A stretch of 64,000 nucleotides of DNA, from NCBI GenBank assembly GCA_022826045.1, contig JAJDVQ010000013.1:1-64000 (forward strand), written 5' to 3'. The notes beneath the pieces are model-generated. The model searched no databases, had not been told where the DNA came from, and saw nothing but the letters and a program-made list of their open reading frames with translations. Position numbers and translations under genes: made by a program. The stretch is from Acidimicrobiia bacterium. GTDB lineage: Bacteria; Actinomycetota; Acidimicrobiia; Acidimicrobiales; Poriferisodalaceae. Shown here one piece after another: positions 44,349 to 53,732 of this stretch (position 1 is the first letter of the stretch; each line of letters opens with the position of its first letter).

Positions 44349-45560
44349 TCACGGCCGCCCGTGCGCGCGCCGCTCGGCCGCGAAGTCGTCCTCGACGAGC
44401 ACGCCTGCTTCGCGCAACGCGTCGATTTCTGTGCGGTCGGCGCCCAGCCACTCCGCTAGCACCTCGCCGTTGTGCTCGCCGAGGTACGGCGCCAGTGAGT
44501 CCGAGGTAACCCCCGAGACCGCCGCCCAGTCCTCAGCAGCACCAGCAAATCTGTACGGCGTCTGCGTGACGCGGCGCGTGCCGCCGTCGCGAGCGCTGAT
44601 CTCTACCGAGGAACCCCGATGGGTCGCGGTGGGCGATTCGTGCGCCTCCGCGGTCGTGCGGATGTCACCCCACGCCAGGTTTGCCGCATCCAGCGCAGCC
44701 AGCATCTCCGCACGGGTCCCGAAGGAGCTCAGGAAGACGTTGATCGCATCGGTGCGGTGCGCCCGCTTGGTGGGGATGTCGGCATCCGGGGGCGACGGAT
44801 CGGCCAGCCCGTGGGTCTCGCTCAGCTGCCTCCAGATCCATCGGAAGTCGCCTGCGGTCAAGACCGGCCCGTCCACGCCGTCCCACACGAGCCCGCCCTG
44901 GGATGTGTAGTTCCCGCCGTCGAGCCCCGCCTGGCTCCCCTCATCGGTCGCCAAGAACGCTTCGAGCATCGCGATGTCGATGTGCTGGCCGTGCCCGGTC
45001 GCCTCCGCGACGCGTAGCGCCGCGAGCACGCCAATGGATCCGTGCAGTGCTGCGTTGGTGTCGGCGACGGCCAGGTACGGCTCTTGGAGCGGCTGCTGAT
45101 GCATCTTGGCGGCGCGAGCCATCCAGCCCGACTCGCCGTGCAGCACTGCCGCATAGGCCGCTCGCTGCGAATCGGGACCTTCCTGCCCGAAACCGCTGAT
45201 CGACAGCATCACCAATGCAGGGTTCACTTGGCACAGCTCGGCAAACGACAGGCCGTGGCGCGCCATGACGCCCGGCCGGAAGTTCTCGACGAGCACATGG
45301 GCCTCGGCCACGAGCCGCTTCACCGTCTCGGCCCCGCCCTCAGCACGCAGGTCGATGCAGACATTTCGTTTGCCCACGTTCTGCTGGGTGTAGAAGCCGG
45401 CGAGCCCCGCCCGGTTGACGCCCCACAGGCGCGAGATGTCGCCCTCGGGCGGCTCCACCTTCACGACGTCGGCTCCGAGGTCGCTGAGAATCCGTCCGGC
45501 GAACGGCCCGGCCAGAACGCGGCTCATGTCGACCACGCGGATGCCTGCCAGCGGTCTCAT
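44349..45560 (-). CDS. CaiB/BaiF-type CoA transferase
   Basis: 403-residue class III CoA transferase, the last gene of a five-gene operon. It begins PLAGIRVVDMSRVLAGPFAG with the signature LSDLGADVVKVEPPEGDISR, then NKRNV-like GKRNVCIDL and LVENFRPGVM, the latter a strong family marker. VADTNAALHGSIGVLAALRV carries the region of the catalytic aspartate (D in AVADT). It presumably activates or exchanges CoA on an acid made by the upstream oxygenases. The ATG at 45560 lies 31 bases from the dioxygenase stop. Confidence 0.88.
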   Translation of the reverse strand: MRPLAGIRVVDMSRVLAGPFAGRILSDLGADVVKVEPPEGDISRLWGVNRAGLAGFYTQQNVGKRNVCIDLRAEGGAETVKRLVAEAHVLVENFRPGVMARHGLSFAELCQVNPALVMLSISGFGQEGPDSQRAAYAAVLHGESGWMARAAKMHQQPLQEPYLAVADTNAALHGSIGVLAALRVAEATGHGQHIDIAMLEAFLATDEGSQAGLDGGNYTSQGGLVWDGVDGPVLTAGDFRWIWRQLSETHGLADPSPPDADIPTKRAHRTDAINVFLSSFGTRAEMLAALDAANLAWGDIRTTAEAHESPTATHRGSSVEISARDGGTRRVTQTPYRFAGAAEDWAAVSGVTSDSLAPYLGEHNGEVLAEWLGADRTEIDALREAGVLVEDDFAAERRAHGRP

Positions 45561-45591
45561 CAGGGTTCGCTCCTGTCGCCTGCGAAATGGC

Positions 45592-46449
45592 TCAACGAGG
45601 CCGGTCGCCGGCGATCGTCACCCGGAGCATGTGCCGGCGCTGCCCGTGGTAGTCGTTCAGCGCGTAGTGCTGGACGCTGCGGTTGTCCCACATGGTCAGC
45701 GTTCCCGGTTCCCACCGCACCCGGCACGTGAACTGCTCGCCGACCGCATGGCTCCACAGCATCTCGAGCAGCGCCTTCGACTCGTGCCGCCGCATGCCCG
45801 AGATGGCTTCGGTGAACGCCCGATTCACATACAGCGCCTTCGCGCCGGTCTCGGGATGGGTCCGCACGACCGGATGTGTCAGCTGTGCGTGCGCCTCCTC
45901 GGACACCGCGACCTTCATCGAGCTGCGCTGGTCGGCGTACCGGTCCGAGTCGCCTCGCCGCCCGTACTGGCGAGCCGCCGAATGCACCGCGCTGAGGCTC
46001 TCGGCGAAGCGCTTCATCGTGTCGGACAGCCCCGTGTAGGCCGCCTGCTGGTTCGCGAACAGCGTGTCACCGCCGAAGCTCGGCACCTCCACCGCATACA
46101 GCGCTGTCGCCATCGGGGGGCATTCCAGGAACGACATCTCCGAATGCCACCCGCCGCCGAAGTTGACCGTCTCGTGTGGCTCTTTGATGACCGGCACCAC
46201 CTCGGGTTCGTCCGAGGTGCCGCCGAGGTACGGGTGACGCTCCAGCTCGCCGAACCGGCGGCCGAAACGTGCGAGCGCCGCCGCGTCCATCTGCTGGTCG
46301 CGGATCACCACGACGTGGTGAGTGCACAGTGCCTCCCGGATCGCGGCGCACCCGGAGTCATCGATCGTGGTGACATCGAGCGGCTCGCCGTCGGGCGCCC
46401 ACAACTCGGCGCCGAGTGCACCGGCGAGGGGTTTGGCCGTGATGCTCAT
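45592..46449 (-). CDS. TauD/TfdA-family 2-oxoglutarate dioxygenase
   Basis: 285-residue Fe(II)/2-oxoglutarate-dependent dioxygenase of the TauD family, which hydroxylates next to sulfonates, carboxylates or ethers. The metal site is WHSEMSF (His plus Glu where most members have Asp) and the distal His in SVQHYALNDY; the 2-oxoglutarate-binding arginine is in RHMLRVTI. PLVRTHP-like HPVVRTHPETGAKALYVN is a family hallmark. It lies between an LLM oxidoreductase and a CoA transferase in the operon; the substrate is unknown. Glutamate is tolerated in some related enzymes. Confidence 0.87.
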   Translation of the reverse strand: MSITAKPLAGALGAELWAPDGEPLDVTTIDDSGCAAIREALCTHHVVVIRDQQMDAAALARFGRRFGELERHPYLGGTSDEPEVVPVIKEPHETVNFGGGWHSEMSFLECPPMATALYAVEVPSFGGDTLFANQQAAYTGLSDTMKRFAESLSAVHSAARQYGRRGDSDRYADQRSSMKVAVSEEAHAQLTHPVVRTHPETGAKALYVNRAFTEAISGMRRHESKALLEMLWSHAVGEQFTCRVRWEPGTLTMWDNRSVQHYALNDYHGQRRHMLRVTIAGDRPR

Positions 46450-46508
46450 GGCGACCCTGTCGCGTTGGTTGCTGTCGCGTTCATTGCGGCGTCCCTGCCT
46501 CGATCAGC

Positions 46509-47513
46509 TCACTTCGGTGTCGTGATGGCATCGACGGATCGGGCGCCGACCCCGAGCGGATCCGCCTCCCTCAGCCGCCGTGCCACTTCCCCCGCTGCAA
46601 GTATCGCCTCATCGGGGTTTCCGCCGCACGGCGTCATGTTGATGTGGCGACAGCCGGCGTCGAGGTATGGCATGAAGAACTCCACGATGTCGTCGACCGT
46701 GCCGCAGGGCGTGTACTTCTCGAACGCCTTGAACGGCACCCGGTAGAAGCGTTCCAGCTCTGGGCCGACCCAGCCGGCCGCTTCTTCACGGCTGTCGCCC
46801 AGGCCGATCCACAGCTGGATGCCGTGATCGGGTGCTTGGGGCGCAGGCGCGGCGCTCGCCCGCTCGGCGGCAGCCGTCTCTGCGTACAGGCGCAGCGCCG
46901 CGCGGTAGTGCTCGACCGTGCACCAGATGCCCAGCCAGCCGTCGGCAAAGTGACCGGCCCTGCGGATGGCAGCGTCGGACCGGCCGCCGACATAGGTCGG
47001 GATGGGCGGGTCGGGCACCGGCACGATGCGGGCTTGGGAGAATGAGAAGAACTCGCCTGCGTGATCGACGGTCTCACCGGCCAGCAATCGCAGCACGATG
47101 CCGAGCGATTCGTCGGTCCGGCGCCCCCGGGTTCGCGGATCGACGCCGCACACTTCGACTTCGTGGCGGTCGTCGCCGCCAATGCCCACGCCGAAGCTGA
47201 TCCGTCCGGGTGCCATCTCGGCCAGGTTCGCAAGCTGGCGGGCCACGGGAATCGGGTGGCGCAGCGGAAGCAGGTACACGCCGAGATACACGCCCAGCGT
47301 GGGATGCAGGTTGGCCAGTGCCGCCGCAGTGACCATGCCGTCATTGCCGTGCCCGATCCGGAAGCTGACGTGGTCGGCAAAGAACACGTGATCGATGCCC
47401 GCGTCCGCGACGAGCTCGAGCATGCGACGGCGCTCGGCCCACGGTCGTGACCAGAGCTTGACGTCGGGTGTGACGCCGACCCGGATGGGCGGGGCCGCGG
47501 GACGCCCGGTCAC
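46509..47513 (-). CDS. LLM-class F420-dependent oxidoreductase
   Basis: 334-residue luciferase-like oxidoreductase. IRVGVTPDVKLWSRPWAERR opens the barrel; VYLLPLRHPIPVARQLANLA and RISFGVGIGGDDRHEVEVCG are the class motifs, and IPTYVGGRSDAAIRRAGHFA is the cofactor loop. The GTG start at 47513 overlaps the P450 stop by four bases, so the two are translated together; such an enzyme could reduce or open the P450 product. Its substrate is unknown. About 60 bases separate it from the dioxygenase gene. Confidence 0.85.
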   Translation of the reverse strand: MTGRPAAPPIRVGVTPDVKLWSRPWAERRRMLELVADAGIDHVFFADHVSFRIGHGNDGMVTAAALANLHPTLGVYLGVYLLPLRHPIPVARQLANLAEMAPGRISFGVGIGGDDRHEVEVCGVDPRTRGRRTDESLGIVLRLLAGETVDHAGEFFSFSQARIVPVPDPPIPTYVGGRSDAAIRRAGHFADGWLGIWCTVEHYRAALRLYAETAAAERASAAPAPQAPDHGIQLWIGLGDSREEAAGWVGPELERFYRVPFKAFEKYTPCGTVDDIVEFFMPYLDAGCRHINMTPCGGNPDEAILAAGEVARRLREADPLGVGARSVDAITTPK

Positions 47514-48922
47514 GGCGAAGCCGCCTCACGACTGGCAGCCGCTTCGCCACCGGCAGGCGCATCCCAGAGCACCGGCAGGTGCTTGAAGCCGTGCTGGAAG
47601 TTCGACAGCAGGCGCTCGGGCCTGCGGGCCGGGTCGAGGCGCAGATTCGGCATTCGCCACAACGACTCGGTGAACATCGCTGACATCTGGCGACGAGCCA
47701 GGTGGGCGCCCAGGCAGAAATGCGGTCCTGCCCCGAATGTCAGGTGCTCGTTCGGGCTGCGCTCGATGTCGAACCGGTCGGGCTCGGCAAACACGGCGGG
47801 GTCGCGATTGGCCGCCACGTGAAAGACCACCACCTTGTCGCCCGCACGAACGGAACGGCCGCCGAGTTCGACATGGCGCGAGGCCGTGCGGCGGAAGTGC
47901 ACTACCGGCGGAATGAAGCGCAGCATCTCCTCGATGGCGCCCGGCAACAAACCAGGGTCGGCGAGCAGCTTGCCGAGCTGATCGGGATGCTGCAGCAATG
48001 CCCAGAGCCCGCCGGGGATGCCGTTCCGCAACGTCTCGTTGCCGGCCACGGCGAACAGGAAGAACATGGTCTCGAACTCTTCGTTGGTGATGCCGCCCTC
48101 AGCGTCGTCGGCCGCCAGCAGGATGGACACCACGTCGGCACCCGGATTCGCCCGCTTGTAGGTCGCAAGGTCGTGCGCATACCCATACATGTCTGCGAGG
48201 CCCTCACGCGAGCGAGGGTCGGGCATGCGACCGTCGGGTCCGGGGCGGATCTGGGCTCGCACCTCGCAGGCGCGCTGCGCCATCTCGGTCCCTGTTGCCG
48301 GATCGAATGCGTCAGACACCGAGTACTCGGCGTCTTGGTAGCCGATGACCCGGTTGGACCAGTCGAACAGCAGCATCCGGTCCTCGGACGGCACGCCCAT
48401 GATGTCGGCGAGCGTCAGCAGCGGCAGCTCAGCCGAGACCTCCTTGGCGTAATCGGCGTGCCCGCGATGCACCACCGCACTCACGAGCCGTTCGGCCCGA
48501 GCAGAGATGGTGGCCTCCAGCTCAGCTACGGCGCTCGGTGTGAATGAGCGCATGAGCAGGCGCCGCAGCCGCGTGTGCTGCGGCGGATCCTGGTTGAGCA
48601 TCATCCGCTGTACGAATTCGAGCATCGCAGCGGTCTGGGGATCGCGGATCTGCGTGCCGCCCAGGTGGGACGAGAACGTCCCCGGATCGCGCAGCACCCG
48701 GTTCATCAGCTCGTGCGTGAGCACCGCCCAGAAGCCAGGCCCCGCCTCCCACCCCATGAGCTCCGGCTCGGGCACCCAGAGCACCGGGGCATGTGCGCGC
48801 AGTTCGGCAATCAGATCGTGCGGCACACCGTCCAGATATGTCCGCGGGTCGAACAACGGCGCCGGATCGAGCCCAGATGCAAACCCAGAATCAATCTCAG
48901 CGTCCGAGCCGACGGCTCCCAT
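47510..48922 (-). CDS. Cytochrome P450
   Basis: 470-residue soluble bacterial P450. The I-helix oxygen-binding segment is FAVAGNETLRNGIPGGLWAL, the ExxR-type K-helix region is LPGAIEEMLRFIPPVVHFRR, and the haem loop is LTFGAGPHFCLGAHLARRQ with the cysteine ligand. LPLLTLADIMGVP is a typical actinobacterial C-D segment. It is slightly long because of an N-terminal extension. No ferredoxin gene is adjacent. It follows the MFS gene by only five bases and overlaps the LLM gene, so it is an early step of the operon. Confidence 0.93.
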   Translation of the reverse strand: MGAVGSDAEIDSGFASGLDPAPLFDPRTYLDGVPHDLIAELRAHAPVLWVPEPELMGWEAGPGFWAVLTHELMNRVLRDPGTFSSHLGGTQIRDPQTAAMLEFVQRMMLNQDPPQHTRLRRLLMRSFTPSAVAELEATISARAERLVSAVVHRGHADYAKEVSAELPLLTLADIMGVPSEDRMLLFDWSNRVIGYQDAEYSVSDAFDPATGTEMAQRACEVRAQIRPGPDGRMPDPRSREGLADMYGYAHDLATYKRANPGADVVSILLAADDAEGGITNEEFETMFFLFAVAGNETLRNGIPGGLWALLQHPDQLGKLLADPGLLPGAIEEMLRFIPPVVHFRRTASRHVELGGRSVRAGDKVVVFHVAANRDPAVFAEPDRFDIERSPNEHLTFGAGPHFCLGAHLARRQMSAMFTESLWRMPNLRLDPARRPERLLSNFQHGFKHLPVLWDAPAGGEAAASREAASP

Positions 48923-48927
48923 GGCGC

Positions 48928-50220
48928 TCAGCGTGCCACTTCTTGCTGTCGCTGTGAGCCGGTGGCGGTGCCGGTCGTGCGCTGCGGCGGGCTCGGGGGC
49001 TTCGTGATCACGAAGAACAGCATGCCGAACGCTGTGAGCACCGCAAGCGCCACGAAGCCAGTCACGTAGCTGCCGGTTGTGTCAGCCACCCACCCTGCGG
49101 CGAGGGGGCCGACGATCGGCCCGATCATCACGATGAGCGAGCTCACGCCCATGATCGCAGCGAACGCCGAAGAACCGAAGTAGTCGGCTCGCAAGGCTTG
49201 CATGAGCGGCCCGCGCGCTCCCCATGCGAGCCCGTGGAAGATCACGAACAGCACCACCACGAACGCGTTGGGAGCCCACGCCAGCAGCAGGATGCCGCCG
49301 GCGTGCCCGAACATGGCGACCGATGCAATGAGCCGCTTGTTGATCCGATCGCCGAGCCAGCCGCCCACGGCCATGCCGGCGAGCTGCATGAGCGGCAGCG
49401 CTGCAGCGAACAGGCTGGCCTGCTGCAGCGAGTAACCCCGTTCTGATGTCAGATAGAGCTGCAGGTGCGCCATCACTGCGCCGACCACGAACAGGGCACT
49501 CAGGTGACCGAACGAGATTGTCCAGAACGCTCTCGTGCGCATCGCCTCCTTCGCCGTGAAGTGGACGTCGGTCAGGCCTTCGGCTCGGACCGTCCTCCCG
49601 TTGGCGACGATCTTGGCCCCGCCGTCGACCTCCTCGCCGAACTCGGCAGGGCTGCCGTCGAGATACTTGGCCAGCCACCACGCGACGGCAGCGCCCCCGA
49701 CGCCGGTGACCGCAGCGGTGGTGCGCCAGCCGAACCACGTGAACGACAGCACCACGAGCGGGACGCATACGCCGCCCGCAGCGAGGCCCATGCCGCCGAA
49801 CGCCAGCGCGCGGGCGCGCAGCCGTTCGAACCATCGCACGATCGCGACGGTGACGGTCAGAAAGCCGCAGAATGCGCTGCCGACGGCCATAACGAAGAAG
49901 GCGCCGTAGAACTGCCACAACGAGTGCAGCTGGCTGAACCACACGAAGCCGATCGCCATGCCCACAGCGCCTGCCCGGGTAACGGCTTTGGGTCCGAACC
50001 GGTCGATCAGCCAGCCCTGCGCCGGTCCCAGCAGCGCCGTCTCGGCACGATTCACCGCAAACGCGCCCGACAGGGCCGTCTTGCTCCAGCCGTACTCCCG
50101 CTCGATCTCCACCAGGTAGGCACCCAGCGCATGCATCACGAATGCGCTCTGGAGCCCCTGGACCACTGCCCCCGCACCCACCACCTTCCAGCCGCGGAAG
50201 GTGGTGCTGCGTTTGGACAT
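48928..50220 (-). CDS. Major facilitator superfamily transporter
   Basis: 430-residue MFS transporter with twelve predicted hydrophobic segments. Motif A-like sequence lies between helices 2 and 3 (GWLIDRFGPKAVTRAGAVGM) and again mid-protein (GGWLGDRINKRLIASVAMFG). The overall type resembles monocarboxylate or oxalate/formate antiporters. The ATG at 50220 (MSKRSTTFRGW) is right; longer frames add antisense sequence. It is the first gene of a minus-strand operon with the P450, LLM, dioxygenase and CoA transferase, so it probably imports their substrate. The pyrimidine-type cluster is divergent. Confidence 0.87.
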   Translation of the reverse strand: MSKRSTTFRGWKVVGAGAVVQGLQSAFVMHALGAYLVEIEREYGWSKTALSGAFAVNRAETALLGPAQGWLIDRFGPKAVTRAGAVGMAIGFVWFSQLHSLWQFYGAFFVMAVGSAFCGFLTVTVAIVRWFERLRARALAFGGMGLAAGGVCVPLVVLSFTWFGWRTTAAVTGVGGAAVAWWLAKYLDGSPAEFGEEVDGGAKIVANGRTVRAEGLTDVHFTAKEAMRTRAFWTISFGHLSALFVVGAVMAHLQLYLTSERGYSLQQASLFAAALPLMQLAGMAVGGWLGDRINKRLIASVAMFGHAGGILLLAWAPNAFVVVLFVIFHGLAWGARGPLMQALRADYFGSSAFAAIMGVSSLIVMIGPIVGPLAAGWVADTTGSYVTGFVALAVLTAFGMLFFVITKPPSPPQRTTGTATGSQRQQEVAR

Positions 50221-50262
50221 CGTTACATCCTGCCTGATGAGGCGGCTGCTGCGTCGGTTCAG

Positions 50263-50297
50263 AGCCCCTCTTTGGGCTGATCTAGACTTGTTTTTTT
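50263..50297 (+). terminator. Short hairpin plus T-run upstream of the amidohydrolase gene
   Basis: AGCCC (50263-50267) pairs with GGGCT (50274-50278) over a six-base loop, and a run of seven T occurs at 50291-50297. On the plus strand this resembles a weak intrinsic terminator in the leader of the gene starting at 50346. It could be an attenuator, or simply insulation between two divergent promoters. The gap of 12 bases between stem and T-run weakens the case. Confidence 0.3.
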
Positions 50298-50345
50298 CCT
50301 CCAGCCACGCACCAAGGACTCCCAACGGAGCGAGGAGGGCACAAG

Positions 50346-51188
50346 ATGGCACGCAAGGTGACGGCCGCAATCGTGCAGACGGCCTGGACCGGTGACAAGG
50401 ACTCGATGATCGAGCTCCACGAGAAGTACGTGGCCGAGGCGGCTGCCGCCGGTGCCCGGGTGATGTGCTTTCAGGAGCTGTTCTACGGGCCCTACTTCTG
50501 CCAGGTACAAGACGCCGAGTACTACTCCTACGCAGAGGCAATTCCCGACGGCCCGACAACCAAGCGCTTCTGCGAGCTCGCGGAACAGCACGAGATGGTG
50601 CTCGTGGTGCCTATGTACGAGCGGGAGCAGGCCGGGCTCCTCTACAACACCGCGGCCGTCATCGACGCCGACGGGACCTATCTCGGCAAGTACCGCAAGA
50701 ACCACATCCCGCAGGTCAAGGGGTTCTGGGAGAAGTTCTACTTCCGGCCGGGCAATCTCGGCTATCCCGTCTTCGAGACCGCCGTGGGGACGGTCGGCGT
50801 CTACATCTGCTACGACCGGCACTTCCCCGAGGGCTGGCGTGCGCTCGGGCTGGCCGGCGCGGAGATCGTGTTCAACCCTTCAGCCACCAGCCGGGGGCTG
50901 TCCGCATACCTGTGGCAGCTCGAGCAGACATCCTCGGCGGCGGCGAACATGTACTTCGTCGGGGCCATCAACCGGGTCGGCGTCGAACCGCTGGGCGACA
51001 ACGACTTCTACGGCACGTCGTACTTCGCCAACCCCCGCGGGCAGATCGTTGACGGGGCCGCGTCGGACCATGCCGAGGAGTTGGTGGTGCGCGAGCTGGA
51101 CCTCGAGATGCTCGACGAGGTCCGCAACCAGTGGGCCTTCTACCGAGACCGTCGGCCCGAGTCGTACGAACCGCTCGTGGCGCCCTGA
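50346..51188 (+). CDS. Nitrilase-superfamily amidohydrolase, beta-ureidopropionase-like
   Basis: 280-residue carbon-nitrogen hydrolase. The Glu-Lys-Cys triad is E44 in CFQELFYGPYFCQ, K118 in YRKNHIP and C155 in GVYICYDRHFPEGWR. The CYDRHFPE and GPYFCQ segments match N-carbamoyl-beta-alanine or N-carbamoylputrescine amidohydrolases. Being followed by a dihydropyrimidinase favours release of ammonia and CO2 from an N-carbamoyl-beta-amino acid. The start has GGAGCGAGGAGG just upstream. It opens a four-gene plus-strand cluster. Confidence 0.88.
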   Translation: MARKVTAAIVQTAWTGDKDSMIELHEKYVAEAAAAGARVMCFQELFYGPYFCQVQDAEYYSYAEAIPDGPTTKRFCELAEQHEMVLVVPMYEREQAGLLYNTAAVIDADGTYLGKYRKNHIPQVKGFWEKFYFRPGNLGYPVFETAVGTVGVYICYDRHFPEGWRALGLAGAEIVFNPSATSRGLSAYLWQLEQTSSAAANMYFVGAINRVGVEPLGDNDFYGTSYFANPRGQIVDGAASDHAEELVVRELDLEMLDEVRNQWAFYRDRRPESYEPLVAP

Positions 51189-51244
51189 GCGGCGAGCCAA
51201 GGCGGGAGCGGGTTGAGCAGATCGCGAACCAGGGGGACACATAG

Positions 51245-52654
51245 ATGACGACGCTGATCAAGGGGGGCACCGTTGTCAGCTCGACCGGAGCGGACCCGGC
51301 CGAGGTGCTCATTGACGGAGAGCAGATCGTCGCGGTCTTGCAACCCGGCAGCGACATCGCCGTCGCAGCCGAGCAGGGGGCCGAGGTTGTCAATGCCACC
51401 GGACGGCTGGTCGTGCCCGGCGGCGTGGACGTGCATACGCACATGGAGCTGCCGTTCGGCGGCACCTACGCCTCCGACACATTCGAGACGGGTACGAGAG
51501 CTGCAGCGTGGGGCGGCACCACGACCATCGTGGATTTTGCCGTGCAGAAGACCGGCGAGAACGTGCGCGAATGCCTGGATGAGTGGATGGCCAAGGCCGA
51601 AGGCAACTGCGCCGTCGATTTCGGCTTTCACATGATCATCGGCGGCGTCGACAACGACTCGCTCAAGGAAATGGACCTGCTGGTCAACGAGGGCATCACC
51701 AGCTTCAAGCTGTTCATGGCGTACCCGGGGGTCTTCCTCGCCGACGACGGCCAGATCCTGCGGGCCATGCAGCAGGCAGCCGGCAATGGCGGGTTGATCA
51801 TGATGCACGCCGAGAATGGCTTGGCCATCGACGTGCTGGCCGCCCAGGCGTTCGAGCGCGGCGAGACCGCGCCCGTCACCCATGGCTACGTGCGCCGCAA
51901 GGAACTGGAGTCGGAGGCCACCCACCGGGCGATCCAGCTCGCGAAGGTCGGCGCCGCGCCGCTGTACATCGTTCACCTGTCGGCGGCAGAGGCCCTCGAG
52001 CAGGTGACGCTGGCACGCGACGCCGGCATGAACGTGTTCGCCGAGACCTGCCCGCAGTACCTGCATTTCAGTCTCGAAGAGCACCTCAACCTGCCCGGCT
52101 TCGGGGGCGCCGCCTATGTGTGCTCGACGCCGATCCGCTCCCGCGAAGAAGGCCACCAGGACGCCCTGTGGAAGGGGCTGCGCACCAACGATCTGGCCGT
52201 CGTGTCCACCGACCACTGCCCGTTTTGCATGAAGGAGCAGAAAGAACTCGGGCTCAACGATTTCCGCGCCATCCCCAATGGCATCGGCGGCGTCGAGCAC
52301 CGCATGGACATGATCTACCAGGGCGTGGTGACCGGCGAGATCGGCTTGGCCCGCTGGGTGGAACTGTGCGCCACCACCCCTGCTCGAATGATGGGCCTGT
52401 ACCCGCGCAAGGGGATCATCGCGGCGGGATCCGATGCCGACATCGTGATCTACGACCCCGAGCATCGCTGGACCATCAGCGTCGACAACCACCATATGAA
52501 CATCGACCACTCGGCCTATGAAGGAGTCGAGGTGACAGGACACGTCGACACGGTGTTTTCTCGGGGTCGCAAGATTATCGACGGCGGCCAGTACCTGGGG
52601 CGCGCCGGCGACGGCCAGTACCTGCCTCGGGGGCTGTGCCAGTACCTGCAATAG
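51245..52654 (+). CDS. hydA: Dihydropyrimidinase / hydantoinase
   Basis: 469-residue cyclic amidohydrolase opening a dihydropyrimidine or hydantoin ring to an N-carbamoyl amino acid. Metal ligands: H64/H66 in GGVDVHTHMELPFGG, the carboxylated lysine in TSFKLFMAYPG near residue 156, histidines in MMHAENG and IVHLSAAEAL, and the aspartate in VVSTDHCPF. The C-terminal IVIYDPEHRWTIS is typical. Its product is the substrate expected for the amidohydrolase encoded just upstream. It starts at the ATG at 51245 after AGGGGGACAC. Confidence 0.92.
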   Translation: MTTLIKGGTVVSSTGADPAEVLIDGEQIVAVLQPGSDIAVAAEQGAEVVNATGRLVVPGGVDVHTHMELPFGGTYASDTFETGTRAAAWGGTTTIVDFAVQKTGENVRECLDEWMAKAEGNCAVDFGFHMIIGGVDNDSLKEMDLLVNEGITSFKLFMAYPGVFLADDGQILRAMQQAAGNGGLIMMHAENGLAIDVLAAQAFERGETAPVTHGYVRRKELESEATHRAIQLAKVGAAPLYIVHLSAAEALEQVTLARDAGMNVFAETCPQYLHFSLEEHLNLPGFGGAAYVCSTPIRSREEGHQDALWKGLRTNDLAVVSTDHCPFCMKEQKELGLNDFRAIPNGIGGVEHRMDMIYQGVVTGEIGLARWVELCATTPARMMGLYPRKGIIAAGSDADIVIYDPEHRWTISVDNHHMNIDHSAYEGVEVTGHVDTVFSRGRKIIDGGQYLGRAGDGQYLPRGLCQYLQ

Positions 52655-52720
52655 GGGGCAGCACCATGGCCCGACGCAACGGAGCGTTCGGGCAACAGAA
52701 CGGATCGGGGGACTGAGAAC

Positions 52721-53722
52721 ATGGACTTTGGCGTTGTTCTGCAGACCGATCCGCCTGCGTGGCGTGTGGTTGACCTGGCCCAGCGGGCCGAGACGCTGGG
52801 GTTCGACTACGGGTGGACTTTCGACAGCCATGTGCTGTGGCAAGAGCCCTATGTGATCTACAGCCAGATGCTGTCGGCCACGAACCGCATGATCGTCGGC
52901 CCGATGGTCACCAACCCGGGAACCCGGAACTGGACGGTCACCGCGTCGCTGTTCGCCACGCTCAATGACATGTTCGGCAACCGGACGGTGTGCGGCATCG
53001 GCCGCGGCGACTCGGCCATGCGAGTGCTGGGCCACCGTCCCACCAGCCTGGCCGCGCTGTCCGAGTCGATGACGGTCATCAAAAGCTTGGCCGAGGGCCG
53101 CGAAGTCACCTACAACGGCACCCGTCAGCAGATTCCATGGTCGTCAGGCAGCCAGCTCGATATCTGGATGGCGGCGTACGGACCGAAGGCGCTGCGACTC
53201 TGCGGGGAGCAGGCCGACGGCTTCATCCTGCAGCTTGCCGATCCGCAGATCGCCGAGTGGACCGTCGCCGCCGTCCGCCAGGCCGCGGCTGATGCCGGAC
53301 GCAATCCCGATGATCTCTACATCTGTGTGGCAGCACCCGCATACGTCGGCGACAACCTCGCCCACCAACGCGACCAGTGCCGCTGGTTCGGCGGCATGGT
53401 CGGCAACCACGTGGCCGATCTCGTCGAGCGGTACGGCGACGCCGGGGGCGGGGTGCCCCAAGCGCTTACCGACTACATCGCCGGGCGTGAGGGCTACGAC
53501 TACGCCGAGCATGGAAAGGCAGGCAACGTCCACACCGACTTCGTGCCTGATGAGGTGATCGACCGGTTCTGCATTCTCGGCGACGCCGATCATCACGTTT
53601 CCCGGCTCGACGAGCTGCGAGAACTCGGCGTCGACCAATTCGCCATCTATCTCATGCACGACGCCAAGGACGAGACCCTCAACGCCTACGGCCAGCGGAT
53701 CATTCCGGCGCTCGCGACCTGA
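52721..53722 (+). CDS. LLM-class oxidoreductase in the pyrimidine-type cluster
   Basis: 333-residue luciferase-like F420/flavin oxidoreductase. It begins MDFGVVLQTDPPAWRVVDLA; VGPMVTNPGTRNWTVTASLF and NRTVCGIGRGDSAMRVLGHR are class motifs, and WMAAYGPKALRLCGEQADGF is the cofactor loop. This subgroup is often found beside hydantoinase genes. In the standard reductive pathway an NADPH-dependent dihydropyrimidine dehydrogenase feeds dihydropyrimidinase; none is seen here, so this enzyme could supply a reduced or oxidised ring substrate. That role is inference. The gene begins 66 bases after the dihydropyrimidinase. Confidence 0.85.
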   Translation: MDFGVVLQTDPPAWRVVDLAQRAETLGFDYGWTFDSHVLWQEPYVIYSQMLSATNRMIVGPMVTNPGTRNWTVTASLFATLNDMFGNRTVCGIGRGDSAMRVLGHRPTSLAALSESMTVIKSLAEGREVTYNGTRQQIPWSSGSQLDIWMAAYGPKALRLCGEQADGFILQLADPQIAEWTVAAVRQAAADAGRNPDDLYICVAAPAYVGDNLAHQRDQCRWFGGMVGNHVADLVERYGDAGGGVPQALTDYIAGREGYDYAEHGKAGNVHTDFVPDEVIDRFCILGDADHHVSRLDELRELGVDQFAIYLMHDAKDETLNAYGQRIIPALAT

Positions 53723-53732
53723 CTGGCGAGCC

